Assembly (NCBI RefSeq): GCF_001690685.1
Contig: NZ_LZGL01000019.1
Coordinates: 1 to 42,882, forward strand
DNA from: Gilliamella sp. wkB112
Lineage (GTDB): Bacteria > Pseudomonadota > Gammaproteobacteria > Enterobacterales > Orbaceae
Length of the DNA stretch: 42,882 nt
Reading direction: 5' to 3'
Under the pieces are notes generated by a model. The model was not told the DNA's origin and did not search any database. It saw only the letters and a program-made list of their open reading frames with translations. The position numbers were made by a program, and so were the translations under genes. The first letter of the stretch is position 1. Each line of letters begins with the position of its first letter. Positions 29,099 to 39,520 of this stretch are shown piece by piece.

Positions 29099-29121
29099 GT
29101 TTAGATTATTTTTATCTAAAC
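29099..29121 (+). promoter_or_regulatory. Hairpin in the xylE leader
   Basis: GTTTAGAT (29099-29106) pairs perfectly with ATCTAAAC (29114-29121) across a 7-nt loop, ending about 10 nt before the AGGA ribosome-binding site of xylE. It may protect the mRNA 5' end or tune translation. Confidence 0.45.
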
Positions 29122-29142
29122 CTAACTTGATAGGAATGAAAT

Positions 29143-30585
29143 ATGAGTACGCATTACAATTCATTATACGTTTTCAGAATCACTCTAGTCGCAACTTTAG
29201 GTGGTTTATTATTTGGCTATGACACAGCTGTTATTTCAGGAACAGTTGGATCTATATCAAAAGTATTCGTCGAACCGCAACATTTAAGTGAAACCGCAGC
29301 TAACTCATTACTAGGGTTTTGTGTTGCGAGTGCTTTAATTGGTTGTATCATCGGCGGTTTAATGGGAGGATATTTAAGTAACCGTTTTGGTCGCCGCAAT
29401 TCATTGTTAATTGCAGCGTTTTTATTTTTCATCGCAGCAATTGGTTCTGCTTGGCCTGAATTAGGATTCCGTTCAGTAGAATCAGAGGAAATTCCTTATT
29501 ATTTATCAGGCTATGTTCCTGAGTTTGTTTTCTATCGTATTGTTGGTGGCATTGGTGTTGGTTTAGCTTCAATGTTATCACCAATGTATATTGCTGAAGT
29601 CGCCCCAGCTGAAATTAGAGGTAAACTCGTCTCCTTTAACCAATTCGCAATTATTTTTGGACAACTTCTGGTCTATTGTGTCAATTATGCAATAGCAAGT
29701 TCAGGTGATCCAGTTTGGTTAAATATCGTTGGTTGGCGATATATGTTCTTATCATTAGCTATTCCAGCCTTACTTTTCTTTGGATTATTATTTACTGTTC
29801 CAGAAAGTCCTCGCTGGTTAACAGCACAAAATAAAATAACCAAAGCTCAAGATATACTATCTCGTATTTTGGGGAATCAAAGGGCTGAACAAGCGTTAAA
29901 TAGTATAATTAGTTCTTTATCTTCTAATTCTACTAAAAAAAGTAGCCCACTATTAAAATACGGTATTGGCGTTATTATTATCGGAATTTTGTTATCCGCA
30001 TTTCAACAATTAATGGGTATTAATGTTGTACTTTACTACGCACCGGAAGTATTTAAAAACCTAGGCGCAAGTACAGATTCAGCATTATTACAAACAATTA
30101 TCGTTGGCGTGATCAACCTATCATTTACCACAATTGCTATTTTTACCGTTGATAAATTTGGACGAAAACCACTACAAATCATCGGTGCTATTGGTATGGC
30201 AATTGGTATGATCACATTAGGAACAACCTTCTTCTTACAACTACCAGCAAGTGTTGCTCTTACTTCTATGTTGTTTTATATCGCTTCATTTGCAATTTCA
30301 TGGGGACCGGTATGTTGGGTATTATTATCTGAAATATTCCCGAATTCCATTAGAGGTAAAGCACTTTCCATTGCTGTTGCCGCACAATGGATTGCCAATT
30401 ATTTAGTATCTTGGACCTTCCCTATCATGGACAAAAATACTTACCTTGTTTCTCATTTCAACAATGGATTTGCCTACTGGTTATATGGAGCTATCAGTGT
30501 ACTAGCGGCTATTTTCATCTGGAAATGGTTACCTGAAACAAAAGGAAAATCGTTAGAGGAACTTGAAAAGTTCTGGAATAAATAA
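29143..30585 (+). CDS. xylE: D-xylose:H+ symporter XylE
   Basis: XylE is the major-facilitator sugar porter that imports xylose with a proton through the inner membrane. The 480-residue protein (E. coli 491) has 12 segments. Sugar-porter signatures are GGLLFGYDTAVISG in helix 1, NRFGRRN after helix 2, PESPRWL before the central loop, QQLMGINVVLYYAPEVF in helix 7 and PETKGKSLEELE at the end. Most differences from E. coli lie in the central cytoplasmic loop (about 225-260). It is the first gene of xylE-xylA-xylB, an order different from E. coli, where xylE lies elsewhere. Confidence 0.95.
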   Translation: MSTHYNSLYVFRITLVATLGGLLFGYDTAVISGTVGSISKVFVEPQHLSETAANSLLGFCVASALIGCIIGGLMGGYLSNRFGRRNSLLIAAFLFFIAAIGSAWPELGFRSVESEEIPYYLSGYVPEFVFYRIVGGIGVGLASMLSPMYIAEVAPAEIRGKLVSFNQFAIIFGQLLVYCVNYAIASSGDPVWLNIVGWRYMFLSLAIPALLFFGLLFTVPESPRWLTAQNKITKAQDILSRILGNQRAEQALNSIISSLSSNSTKKSSPLLKYGIGVIIIGILLSAFQQLMGINVVLYYAPEVFKNLGASTDSALLQTIIVGVINLSFTTIAIFTVDKFGRKPLQIIGAIGMAIGMITLGTTFFLQLPASVALTSMLFYIASFAISWGPVCWVLLSEIFPNSIRGKALSIAVAAQWIANYLVSWTFPIMDKNTYLVSHFNNGFAYWLYGAISVLAAIFIWKWLPETKGKSLEELEKFWNK

Positions 30586-30630
30586 GTACAACAGTAAATT
30601 AAATTTCATAACCGTATTTAGGAGAATATT

Positions 30631-31950
30631 ATGAAACAGTATTATGACAAAATCGAACGTGTTAACTATGAAGGAACTGAAACACAAAATCCTTTTGCAT
30701 TTAGGCACTATGATCCACAACAAAAAATATTAGGCAAAACAATGGCTGAACATTTACGTTTCTCCGCTTGTTATTGGCATACATTTTGTTGGGCAGGAAC
30801 TGACATGTTTGGTACAGGATCGTTTGATTATCCTTGGCAAAAAAATGCTGATCCACTAGTTAACGCCAAAGCCAAAGCGGATGTTGCTTTCGAATTCTTT
30901 TACAAATTGAACGTTCCTTTTTATGCTTTCCATGATGTTGACATTGCACCTGAAGGTAATTCAGTTAAAGAATATATTAATAATTTATCGATAATGACGG
31001 ATATATTCCTAAAAAAACAACAAGAAACTGGTGTAAACTTATTATGGGGAACAGCTAATTGTTTCACCAATCCTCGTTATGCAGCTGGTGCCGCAACCAA
31101 TCCAGATCCAGAAATTTTTGCATATGCAGCAACTCAAGTTGTGCACGCAATGAATGCTACACATAAATTAGGTGGACAAAACTATGTTCTATGGGGCGGA
31201 AGAGAAGGATATGAAACGCTACTAAATACAGACCTACGCAAAGAACGCGAACAAGTTGGTAGGTTTATGCAAATGGTCGTTGAAAACAAACATAAAATTG
31301 GATTTAAAGGTACTTTATTAATTGAACCTAAACCACAAGAACCAACAAAACACCAGTATGACTACGATGTAGCAACTATATATGGTTTCTTAAAACAATT
31401 TGGCTTAGAAAAGGAAATTAAAGTCAATATTGAAGCAAATCATGCCACTTTAGCTGGTCATACATTCCAACATGAGATTGCATCAGCAATCGCTCTTGAT
31501 ATTTTTGGTTCTCTTGATGCTAACAGAGGCGATCCTCAACTAGGTTGGGATACTGATCAATTCCCTAACAGTGTGGAAGAAAATACCCTTGTCATGTATG
31601 AAATTCTAAAAGGTGGTGGGTTCAAAACTGGAGGTTTGAACTTCGATGCCAAAATCCGTCGACAAAGCATTGATAAATATGATGTATTTTATGGACATAT
31701 TGGCGCTATGGATACAATGGCATTATCACTAAAATGTGCTGCTAAAATGCTTGAAGATAAAACCCTAAATCAAATCGTTCTTGATCGTTATAGTAATTGG
31801 GACAAAAAATTAGGTAAAAGTATTTTGCAAGGTGAAATGTCACTACAGCAAATTGCCGAATACAGTCTACAAAATGATATACAACCTAAAGCACATAGTG
31901 GACAACAAGAAAAACTAGAAAATATAGTAAATAAGTTTATTTTTGGATAA
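30631..31950 (+). CDS. xylA: Xylose isomerase XylA
   Basis: XylA converts D-xylose to D-xylulose in the cytoplasm. The 439-residue TIM-barrel protein (E. coli 440) carries the catalytic His101 and Asp104 in [13 protein letters not shown]. The metal-site segment [18 protein letters not shown] is followed by [12 protein letters not shown] and the later [20 protein letters not shown] with its cluster of Asp metal ligands. AGGAG lies just upstream of the ATG. It follows xylE by 45 nt and precedes xylB by 76 nt, which hold an intercistronic hairpin. Confidence 0.97.
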   Translation: MKQYYDKIERVNYEGTETQNPFAFRHYDPQQKILGKTMAEHLRFSACYWHTFCWAGTDMFGTGSFDYPWQKNADPLVNAKAKADVAFEFFYKLNVPFYAFHDVDIAPEGNSVKEYINNLSIMTDIFLKKQQETGVNLLWGTANCFTNPRYAAGAATNPDPEIFAYAATQVVHAMNATHKLGGQNYVLWGGREGYETLLNTDLRKEREQVGRFMQMVVENKHKIGFKGTLLIEPKPQEPTKHQYDYDVATIYGFLKQFGLEKEIKVNIEANHATLAGHTFQHEIASAIALDIFGSLDANRGDPQLGWDTDQFPNSVEENTLVMYEILKGGGFKTGGLNFDAKIRRQSIDKYDVFYGHIGAMDTMALSLKCAAKMLEDKTLNQIVLDRYSNWDKKLGKSILQGEMSLQQIAEYSLQNDIQPKAHSGQQEKLENIVNKFIFG

Positions 31951-31976
31951 AAATTATTATTCAGTATAAACATAAC

Positions 31977-32001
31977 AGGACCGTTTTAATAACACGGTCC
32001 T
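31977..32001 (+). terminator. Hairpin between xylA and xylB
   Basis: AGGACCGT (31977-31984) pairs perfectly with ACGGTCCT (31994-32001) across a 9-nt loop; only TTATATACTT follows. It may be a partial terminator or an RNA-stability element that lowers xylB expression relative to xylA. Confidence 0.6.
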
Positions 32002-32026
32002 TATATACTTATTGTGGAGAACAAAT

Positions 32027-33484
32027 ATGTATATTGGTATTGATTTAGGTACATCGGGTGTAAAAGCGATATTAATGGATGAACAGCAAAAGATTATCGC
32101 ATCTAACACCCAAAAACTGTCTATATCTCGCCCTCATCCTTTATGGTCAGAGCAAGATCCTGCCGAATGGTGGCAAGCAACCAGTTTAGCTATCGAACAA
32201 TTAAGTAAACAGCACAATTTACAACAAGTCAAAGCTATTGGGCTCAGTGGCCAAATGCATGGTGCAGTATTATTAGACAAACAATCTCAAGTTCTAAGAC
32301 CAGCTATCTTATGGAATGACGGTCGTTGTGATAAAGAGTGTCAAGAGTTAGAAAGCTCGGTACCGACTTCCAGACAAATCACCGGTAATCTAATGATGGC
32401 AGGATTTACCGCTCCAAAAATAAAATGGGTACAAAAATATGAACCCGATATTTTTGCTCAAATAGATAAAGTATTGCTTCCTAAAGACTACATTCGCTTC
32501 AAAATGACAGGAAAGTTTGCATCTGACATGTCTGATGCTGCTGGGACAATGTGGTTAGATGTTGAAAAACGAGACTGGAACGATCAACTTTTACAAGCTT
32601 GTGGTTTAAATCGACAACATATGCCAGCGCTTTTTGAAGGAAACCAAATTACTGGATATGTTAATGATGATATTGCTAAACATTGGGGAATCAATGAAGT
32701 TCCTGTTATTGCTGGCGCAGGAGATAATGCCGCAGGAGCTATCGGTGTTGGTCTTTATCAATCCGGACAAGCCATGTTGTCATTAGGCACTTCCGGTGTC
32801 TATTTTGTAGTGACTGATCGCTTTATGAGTAAACCTGAGCAAGCGATTCATAGTTTTTGCCACGCATTACCTGAACGTTGGCATCTAATGTCAGTTATGC
32901 TAAGCTGCGCTTCATGCCTTGATTGGGCTTGTAAATTATTAGAAATTAAAGATGTACCAACCCTATTTTCTTTAATTGAAGAAGATCAATCAACAGACAA
33001 ACCAGCCGTACAATTTTTACCTTATCTATCCGGAGAAAGAACACCACATAATAATCCTATGGCTAAAGGTGTATTTTTTGGATTAACTCATCAACACAAT
33101 AAAACCGATCTTGCCAAAGCGGTATTATTTGGCGTGACTTATGCACTGGTTGATTGTATCGACGTCATTCATCAATTCGGCATTTCTCCAGAAAAAATTA
33201 TTATTATTGGTGGTGGCGCAAGAAGTTCATACTGGCGACAACTCATTTGTGACATATCTGGTTATAAAATACAATATTGTGAAGGTGGCGATGTAGGACC
33301 CGCATTAGGCGCAGCAAAACTAGCACAAATTGCTTGTAATCCAGACACATCGATTAAAACACTATTACCTGAATTACCAATAGTACAAACTCATCAACCC
33401 AATATGGATAATAACCAATATCACCAAAAACAACGAGCCATTTTTAGGGAACTTTATCAAAAACTTATCCCGCTAATGTCTTAA
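32027..33484 (+). CDS. xylB: Xylulokinase XylB
   Basis: XylB phosphorylates D-xylulose to xylulose 5-phosphate, which enters the pentose phosphate pathway. This FGGY-family sugar kinase starts MYIGIDLGTSGVKAILMDE, the N-terminal phosphate-binding loop. GQMHG, the catalytic-Asp segment AGAGDNAAGA and the C-terminal GGGARSSYWRQ follow. The ATG at 32027 gives 485 residues (E. coli 484) with GTGGAGA just upstream. A TTG at 32012 in the same frame would lie at that ribosome-binding site and is not preferred. It closes the xylEAB unit. Confidence 0.97.
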   Translation: MYIGIDLGTSGVKAILMDEQQKIIASNTQKLSISRPHPLWSEQDPAEWWQATSLAIEQLSKQHNLQQVKAIGLSGQMHGAVLLDKQSQVLRPAILWNDGRCDKECQELESSVPTSRQITGNLMMAGFTAPKIKWVQKYEPDIFAQIDKVLLPKDYIRFKMTGKFASDMSDAAGTMWLDVEKRDWNDQLLQACGLNRQHMPALFEGNQITGYVNDDIAKHWGINEVPVIAGAGDNAAGAIGVGLYQSGQAMLSLGTSGVYFVVTDRFMSKPEQAIHSFCHALPERWHLMSVMLSCASCLDWACKLLEIKDVPTLFSLIEEDQSTDKPAVQFLPYLSGERTPHNNPMAKGVFFGLTHQHNKTDLAKAVLFGVTYALVDCIDVIHQFGISPEKIIIIGGGARSSYWRQLICDISGYKIQYCEGGDVGPALGAAKLAQIACNPDTSIKTLLPELPIVQTHQPNMDNNQYHQKQRAIFRELYQKLIPLMS

Positions 33485-33492
33485 TAACAATA

Positions 33493-33526
33493 ATGCAGAA
33501 TTTCATTATGTTAATGATTTCTGCAT
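33493..33526 (+). terminator. Hairpin after xylB
   Basis: ATGCAGAA (33493-33500) pairs with TTCTGCAT (33519-33526), and TCATTA with TAATGA inside, leaving a small asymmetric bulge and a TGT loop. It begins 9 nt after the xylB stop. No T-run follows; it is probably the 3' end of the xylEAB mRNA. Confidence 0.55.
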
Positions 33527-33678
33527 GTTATCACAGAGTAGTATTAATTAAACATTATCAAAAATAGTTAACTTAAATTATTTAGCCTTGCTAAGCATTA
33601 TATTGCTATAACTTTTTTCATTTATTAACAGATAGAAAATATAAATTAATACCTTTATTTATTTAAAAAAATAAGATA

Positions 33679-33694
33679 TGTGACAAATATCTCA
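33679..33694 (+). promoter_or_regulatory. CRP-like site upstream of the beta-xylosidase gene
   Basis: TGTGACAAATATCTCA matches TGTGA-N6-TCACA with one mismatch. It lies in the 360-nt gap between xylB and xynB, which also holds the palindrome ACCAAATTTGGT (33719-33730). No convincing -35/-10 pair was identified, so the start of transcription is open. Confidence 0.6.
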
Positions 33695-33844
33695 TAAATA
33701 AAATTTCATAAATTTGAAACCAAATTTGGTAATAACAATTCAGAAATAGATAAATTATATTTGAATAATAAATATCAAAGTCCACTTATTTTTGACACGT
33801 ATTATTTGAATTATCAGTAACCAAAGACTAAGAGAAAAATAAAA

Positions 33845-35491
33845 ATGCCTAAAATAAAAAATCCAATTATACCCGGTATGTCACCCGACCCATCCATTAT
33901 TCGTGTGGGGAATACCTATTACATTGCCACCTCTACCTTTCATTGGCAACCGTCAATCCAAATTTTTAAATCCAATGATTTATCTAATTGGGTATTAATT
34001 GATTATATTTTTAAAAATGGTGAAATAAACTTATCCGGAACCAATACACCAGCCGGCGTATGGGCGCCACATTTATCTTATGATTCAATTAATAAAAAAT
34101 ATTGGTTAATTTATTCACACATGATGAATATGGCTGGAAGGGAGTTTAATGCCGATACCTATGCGATTTGTGCCGATAATATTCAAGGTCCTTGGTCTGC
34201 ACCTATTTATTTAACTTCTATTGGCTTCGATCCCGCATTATTTCATGATGACGATGGCAAACATTATTTAACTATTTTAGAGTGGGAAACACGTCAAGGA
34301 CATCAAGCACCTGGTCATATCGTGATAGCTGAAGTTGATTTAACAACTGGCAAATTGATTTCTCCATGGGTACGAGTAACTCAAGGATTTACTACGAGAG
34401 GATGTGCTGAAGCACCACAACTGTATAAAAAGGAAAACTATTATTATTTATTAATAGCGGCAGGCGGTACGGGTTATGCTCATGGCATTGAAATAGGACG
34501 TAGTAAAAATATTTTTGGTCCTTATCAACCCCATCCATCAGGAGAACCTATCATTACTTCATCCCCTAATCATCTCTTTTCATTGGGAGATCCCGATGCC
34601 GGGCATTTTGAAATGTACAACCCTAATTCAGTGATGCAAAAAGCAGGACATGGCTCGCTGGTTGAGACACAAAATGGTGATTGGTATATAGCACATCTTA
34701 TGTCTAGACCAATAAAAGGTACATTACTCAATCCTCTTGGTCGCGAAACCTCTATCCAAAAAATGCAATGGACAGATGATGGTTGGTTAGTTATGGCGGA
34801 TGGCTCTAATTTAGCTAAAATGGAATTTGATTCACCAATACCAATCAAAGGTAAAATAACAGATGATGTGATTGATGAATTTGATCAAGCTTACCAATTA
34901 CAGTTTATGACACCTTATCGACATCAATCCAATACTTGGGTAAATAGTTATGAACGTCAAAGCCATCTAAGGATATATGGGCAAAACTCGTTATTTTCTC
35001 AAGTCAATCCATCGATTATGGCCACAAGAGCCACCTCTTTTGATTATCAAGTCCAAACTAAAGTTGAATTTCATCCTGAGCATTATTCACAAACCGCAGG
35101 AGTCGGACTTTACTATGATTCAAATAATTGGCTCTATTTACATTTAACTTATAGTGAACAACTAAAAACCACAATCCTGACCATTTTACAAGCAAAACTA
35201 GGGGTTAGAATTGAATTTGCCAATCACCGCATTGCAATACCTGACGGTGTTGTCGAACTCAAATTAGCCTATCAACAAGGTATAGTTAAACTGTTCTACA
35301 AACTAGACCAAGAGTGGAGATTAATCATTAATGATTTAGATGTGCTTTACTTATCAGATGAAGGTGTAAATGGTGAACCAGGTGAAATTGGTGGATTTAC
35401 TGGCTTATTTAATTTTATTGCTTCTGTTGATAGCTACCAACATCAATCTTATGCCGATTTTGACTATTACTATGTGATAAATAATCGCTAA
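33845..35491 (+). CDS. xynB: GH43 beta-xylosidase
   Basis: This enzyme should release xylose from the non-reducing end of xylobiose and short xylo-oligosaccharides. The 548 residues form a five-bladed GH43 propeller (about 1-320) and a C-terminal beta-sandwich typical of beta-xylosidases (about 335-545). The catalytic triad fits Asp15 (PDPS), Asp129 (GFDPALF) and Glu189 (GCAEAPQ), positions close to those of well-studied enzymes such as the Selenomonas one. There is no signal peptide, so it is cytoplasmic and needs an importer, probably the next gene, 18 nt away. Alpha-arabinofuranosidase side activity is known in this family and cannot be excluded. Confidence 0.9.
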   Translation: MPKIKNPIIPGMSPDPSIIRVGNTYYIATSTFHWQPSIQIFKSNDLSNWVLIDYIFKNGEINLSGTNTPAGVWAPHLSYDSINKKYWLIYSHMMNMAGREFNADTYAICADNIQGPWSAPIYLTSIGFDPALFHDDDGKHYLTILEWETRQGHQAPGHIVIAEVDLTTGKLISPWVRVTQGFTTRGCAEAPQLYKKENYYYLLIAAGGTGYAHGIEIGRSKNIFGPYQPHPSGEPIITSSPNHLFSLGDPDAGHFEMYNPNSVMQKAGHGSLVETQNGDWYIAHLMSRPIKGTLLNPLGRETSIQKMQWTDDGWLVMADGSNLAKMEFDSPIPIKGKITDDVIDEFDQAYQLQFMTPYRHQSNTWVNSYERQSHLRIYGQNSLFSQVNPSIMATRATSFDYQVQTKVEFHPEHYSQTAGVGLYYDSNNWLYLHLTYSEQLKTTILTILQAKLGVRIEFANHRIAIPDGVVELKLAYQQGIVKLFYKLDQEWRLIINDLDVLYLSDEGVNGEPGEIGGFTGLFNFIASVDSYQHQSYADFDYYYVINNR

Positions 35492-35509
35492 CATTTAAGG
35501 TAGAATATT

Positions 35510-36745
35510 ATGAAAATAACGATTCCAATAACTCGTTTAGTACCTGGGCTGATTATCGGGCCAGCTTCATGGTTAGGTCCATACATTGCAGCCGCAAGCT
35601 TATTTTTACCTGCATTAATTCAACAAATTGATGAAAATAACAAGATTCATTTATTAGCACTATTTTCCGCTTGTGGCATGGTAACGGCGGCAATATCCAA
35701 TATGGTAGCAGGGTATTTATCAGATAGAACACGATCAAAATTTGGTAATCGAACCCCTTGGATTGTTGCCGGCGCAATAGCATTCATGTTATCGATGATA
35801 TTAGCGTCAACTGCCAATACTATTCCTTTTTTATTGTTTTGTTGGCTATTAGGTCAAATTTCCTTGAATTTTATTGTTGCTCCAATGGTGGCTTGGATAG
35901 ATTTTGCTGCAAATGATAGAAAAGGTACCGCCTCAAGTGCGTATGGTGGATTAGGAATGGCTTTGGGTAATAATGGATTTACTATTATTGCTGCTATGTT
36001 TTTAGGTAATTTTCGGTTTGGCTTTATTGTTTTCGGTGTGATTACATTAATTGGTGTTTTAATTTCAGTTATTATTGTTAGAGAACCTTCTAACCTTAAA
36101 CAAACCATAAAATATAAATCGAAAAAAAATGAAAATAGATTAAAAAATTTATTAGCAATTTTTCCTAAATGGTCAATTGGTAGAGACTATTATTTAGCGT
36201 TAATAGGTAAACTTTTTCAGGGAATAAGTAACTTTGCCATTACCGGATACTTGTTATTTATTATGACTGATTTTATGCATTGTAATTCAGATGAAACTCA
36301 AAACTCTATTCAGCTGATTAATATCATTATGCTTATATTTGGTATTTCAATGGGATTTATTGCAGGACCAATATCAGATAAATTAAAAATATTAAAACTA
36401 CCTGTTGGCTTATCTACTATATTTCTGGGTATTGGTGCAATTAGCTTATCGATTTATCCGAATCATATCGGTATTTTAATTTATGCTTTTGCCGCAGGAA
36501 TTGGTATGGGTATCTGGAATTCACTTGATAATCTATTAAATTTGCAGGTTATCCCGGATAAAAGTAGAGTTGCATTCTTTTTAGGAATATACAATTTAGG
36601 TAATACTATTACTCAAGCTCTTGCGCCAATAATTGCTGCTTGCGTTATTTCACTGTTCGGTTTTTCAGCTATTTTTATAGTTTCATTTATATTTGCAATG
36701 ATCGGTGGAATTTCTATACTATTTATTCGCTCAGTCAAAAAGTAA
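35510..36745 (+). CDS. Major facilitator superfamily transporter, probable xyloside importer
   Basis: A 411-residue inner-membrane transporter with about 12 hydrophobic segments. The loop DRTRSKFGNRTPWI after helix 2 is the MFS-type conserved motif in a form common among sugar/cation and related carriers. It does not look like the E. coli GPH-family xyloside carriers YagG and YicJ from memory. It follows the GH43 gene by 18 nt with AAGGT before the ATG, so the two are almost surely cotranscribed. Import of xylobiose or other xylosides is inferred from context; the substrate is not visible in the sequence. Confidence 0.72.
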   Translation: MKITIPITRLVPGLIIGPASWLGPYIAAASLFLPALIQQIDENNKIHLLALFSACGMVTAAISNMVAGYLSDRTRSKFGNRTPWIVAGAIAFMLSMILASTANTIPFLLFCWLLGQISLNFIVAPMVAWIDFAANDRKGTASSAYGGLGMALGNNGFTIIAAMFLGNFRFGFIVFGVITLIGVLISVIIVREPSNLKQTIKYKSKKNENRLKNLLAIFPKWSIGRDYYLALIGKLFQGISNFAITGYLLFIMTDFMHCNSDETQNSIQLINIIMLIFGISMGFIAGPISDKLKILKLPVGLSTIFLGIGAISLSIYPNHIGILIYAFAAGIGMGIWNSLDNLLNLQVIPDKSRVAFFLGIYNLGNTITQALAPIIAACVISLFGFSAIFIVSFIFAMIGGISILFIRSVKK

Positions 36746-36758
36746 TATAAAACACAAA

Positions 36759-36790
36759 AAGAAAGTTGCAGAATCAAAAGCGGCTTTCTT
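36759..36790 (-). terminator. Terminator at the 3' end of xylR
   Basis: AAGAAAGTTGC (36759-36769) pairs with GCGGCTTTCTT (36780-36790) with two G-T wobbles. On the minus strand it is followed by TTTTGTGTTTTATA, giving a rho-independent terminator for xylR; it may also slow the convergent MFS transcript. A second small hairpin, TCACC/GGTGA, is at 36793-36805. Confidence 0.75.
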
Positions 36791-36832
36791 CTTCACCAAA
36801 GGTGATATAATTAAGATTCTAATTTACTTCTA

Positions 36833-38017
36833 CTAAACTGAACCTGTTATATATTTATTTCTAAATTTTTTAGGTGTTATTCCATAATTTTTTTTAAATA
36901 AAAAATAGAAATACTGTACCGAAGGATAACCACACAGCTCAGATATCGTTTGAATAGATAACGATGACTCAACTAACAGATATTTAGCTTGATTGAATTT
37001 TTCTTCATGGATAACGGAATGAATAGTTTTGCCCAACGATTCTTTAAAACGCATTTCTAAATTAGAACGAGATATCTGCATTTCAGAAGTAACTTGTTCT
37101 ACTTTAATTCCTTTGCAAGCATAATCGCGAATATAATGAATAGCCTGAATAACATAAGGATCTTGTACTGAACGGTAGTCAGTTGAACGCCGAGCTATAA
37201 TTTTTTTAGGTGCAATGAGTAAAGGGGATTTAGAAATTTTACCTTTAGAAAATTGTTTTTGTAATAACTTAGCAGCATTAAACCCCATTTCTTCTGTGCC
37301 TTGTTTAACTGTAGATAAAGAAACCATAGATAAATCATTAATGACTTCCTCATTATCAATCCCAATTAAACACAACTCCTCTGGTATTTTTATTCCTACC
37401 CTATCACAAGCTTGCAAAATATGATGAGCTCTTGCATCATTTACAGCAATAATACCTGTATTAATTGGTAATGATCGTAACCATGTTGACAGTTTATCTA
37501 AACTTTCTTGCCAAGTATCTAATGAGGTAGCCATACCTTGATAAATAACACCTTCATAACCTTTTTGAGCTAGAAGTTGTTCGAATATTTTTTCTCTAAC
37601 TCGGGCCCAACGGCAATATCGATTTGGAGGAATACTATAAAATGCAAATTTATTAATACCTTTTGCACATAAATGACTAAAAGCAGTTTCCACAATAGCA
37701 TAGTTATCAGCAGCTACATAAGGAACATTTGGATAACTTAAATCGTCAGGATAAGAAGTTCCTACTCCAATAATAGGAATATCAACTTTCATCAGTAAAT
37801 CTTCAATATCTGGATCATCAAAATTGGCAATTATACCATCGCAATCAAAATTAAAACGAATATTAGCGTCATAGCGCATTGTTTCAGAAATATAAATATT
37901 CCAATGGATATTATTTGATTTCAAAAAAGCACCGATTCCTTTAAGAATCTGACGATCATAAATATTATTGGCATTAAATAATAATACAACTTTATAAGAT
38001 TCACTTTCCATGCTCAT
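36833..38017 (-). CDS. xylR: Xylose operon activator XylR (AraC family)
   Basis: XylR binds xylose and activates xyl promoters together with CRP. The 394-residue protein matches E. coli XylR (392) throughout. The N-terminal two-thirds is a LacI/periplasmic-binding-like sensor domain (VVLLFNANNIYDRQILKGIG at the start, IIAVNDARAHHILQACD and LCLIGIDNEE in the middle). The C-terminal AraC domain has two helix-turn-helix units (about 290-390), with HYIRDYACKGIKVEQV and the closing SELCGYPSVQYFYFLFKKNYGITPKKFR. It is convergent with the MFS gene and divergent from the str operon. The gene lies beside its likely targets. Confidence 0.95.
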   Translation of the reverse strand: MSMESESYKVVLLFNANNIYDRQILKGIGAFLKSNNIHWNIYISETMRYDANIRFNFDCDGIIANFDDPDIEDLLMKVDIPIIGVGTSYPDDLSYPNVPYVAADNYAIVETAFSHLCAKGINKFAFYSIPPNRYCRWARVREKIFEQLLAQKGYEGVIYQGMATSLDTWQESLDKLSTWLRSLPINTGIIAVNDARAHHILQACDRVGIKIPEELCLIGIDNEEVINDLSMVSLSTVKQGTEEMGFNAAKLLQKQFSKGKISKSPLLIAPKKIIARRSTDYRSVQDPYVIQAIHYIRDYACKGIKVEQVTSEMQISRSNLEMRFKESLGKTIHSVIHEEKFNQAKYLLVESSLSIQTISELCGYPSVQYFYFLFKKNYGITPKKFRNKYITGSV

Positions 38018-38114
38018 TATTTCTACGCAACTAATAAATTCAATCTTTCCAGTATAATATTAACTTGATATTAATGTGAAAAAATTAGATCAATTTTGCA
38101 TTTTTTTTAATTTT

Positions 38115-38130
38115 TGCTATCTAGATCACT
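38115..38130. promoter_or_regulatory. Possible CRP site upstream of xylR
   Basis: TGCTATCTAGATCACT keeps the consensus centre TCTAGATCAC but has two mismatches in the left half-site and one in the right. It lies about 100 nt upstream of xylR. The rest of the 317-nt stretch 38018-38334 is AT-rich with no other recognised element. Confidence 0.4.
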
Positions 38131-38334
38131 TAATAATAACGTGACTAATTCTCCTTATGAACTAATAGAATAGTTGTTCTCTAAAATTTATAGGATTCAA
38201 TTTCTAAATAGTGATAAACCCCAATCCTTCTCTTTGGTAAAAGATATTGCCTAACTAAAAAATATAACTATTATTTGCTTAAAAATAAAACTATATTCAT
38301 AGTATTTAACAGTACAAACAACTAACGGTAATAC

Positions 38335-38363
38335 TTGACATTATCCCCCTTGAGGTCTAGAAT
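38335..38363 (+). promoter_or_regulatory. str operon promoter
   Basis: A -35 TTGACA (38335-38340), 17-nt spacer and -10 TAGAAT (38358-38363) form a strong sigma70 promoter about 100 nt before rpsL. The G+C-containing bases after the -10 (CTTGCGACCC) suit a stringently controlled discriminator. Confidence 0.85.
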
Positions 38364-38370
38364 CTTGCGA

Positions 38371-38398
38371 CCCAAAACTTATATATTTAGGTTCTGGG
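38371..38398 (+). promoter_or_regulatory. Leader hairpin of the str operon
   Basis: CCCAAAAC (38371-38378) pairs with GTTCTGGG (38391-38398) with one A-C mismatch across a 12-nt loop, at the probable 5' end of the rpsL mRNA. It may stabilise the transcript; its function is unknown. Confidence 0.4.
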
Positions 38399-38411
38399 CT
38401 ACAGTTATTAA

Positions 38412-38840
<429 letters not shown>

Positions 38841-38845
38841 TGGAA

Positions 38846-39412
<567 letters not shown>

Positions 39413-39520
39413 TTCTGACACTGGTAACAGTGCCTTGAATTAAGACTGATAGCCCTTATATGCTTTCAGTCGCCCTAAATGATATTTTATTAAGCAAACG
39501 ATTCTAAATAGAGGATTAAT

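Noticed and set aside
32012-33484. xylB starting at TTG 32012
   Set aside because: That codon lies at the GTGGAGA ribosome-binding site; the ATG at 32027 matches the family N-terminus.
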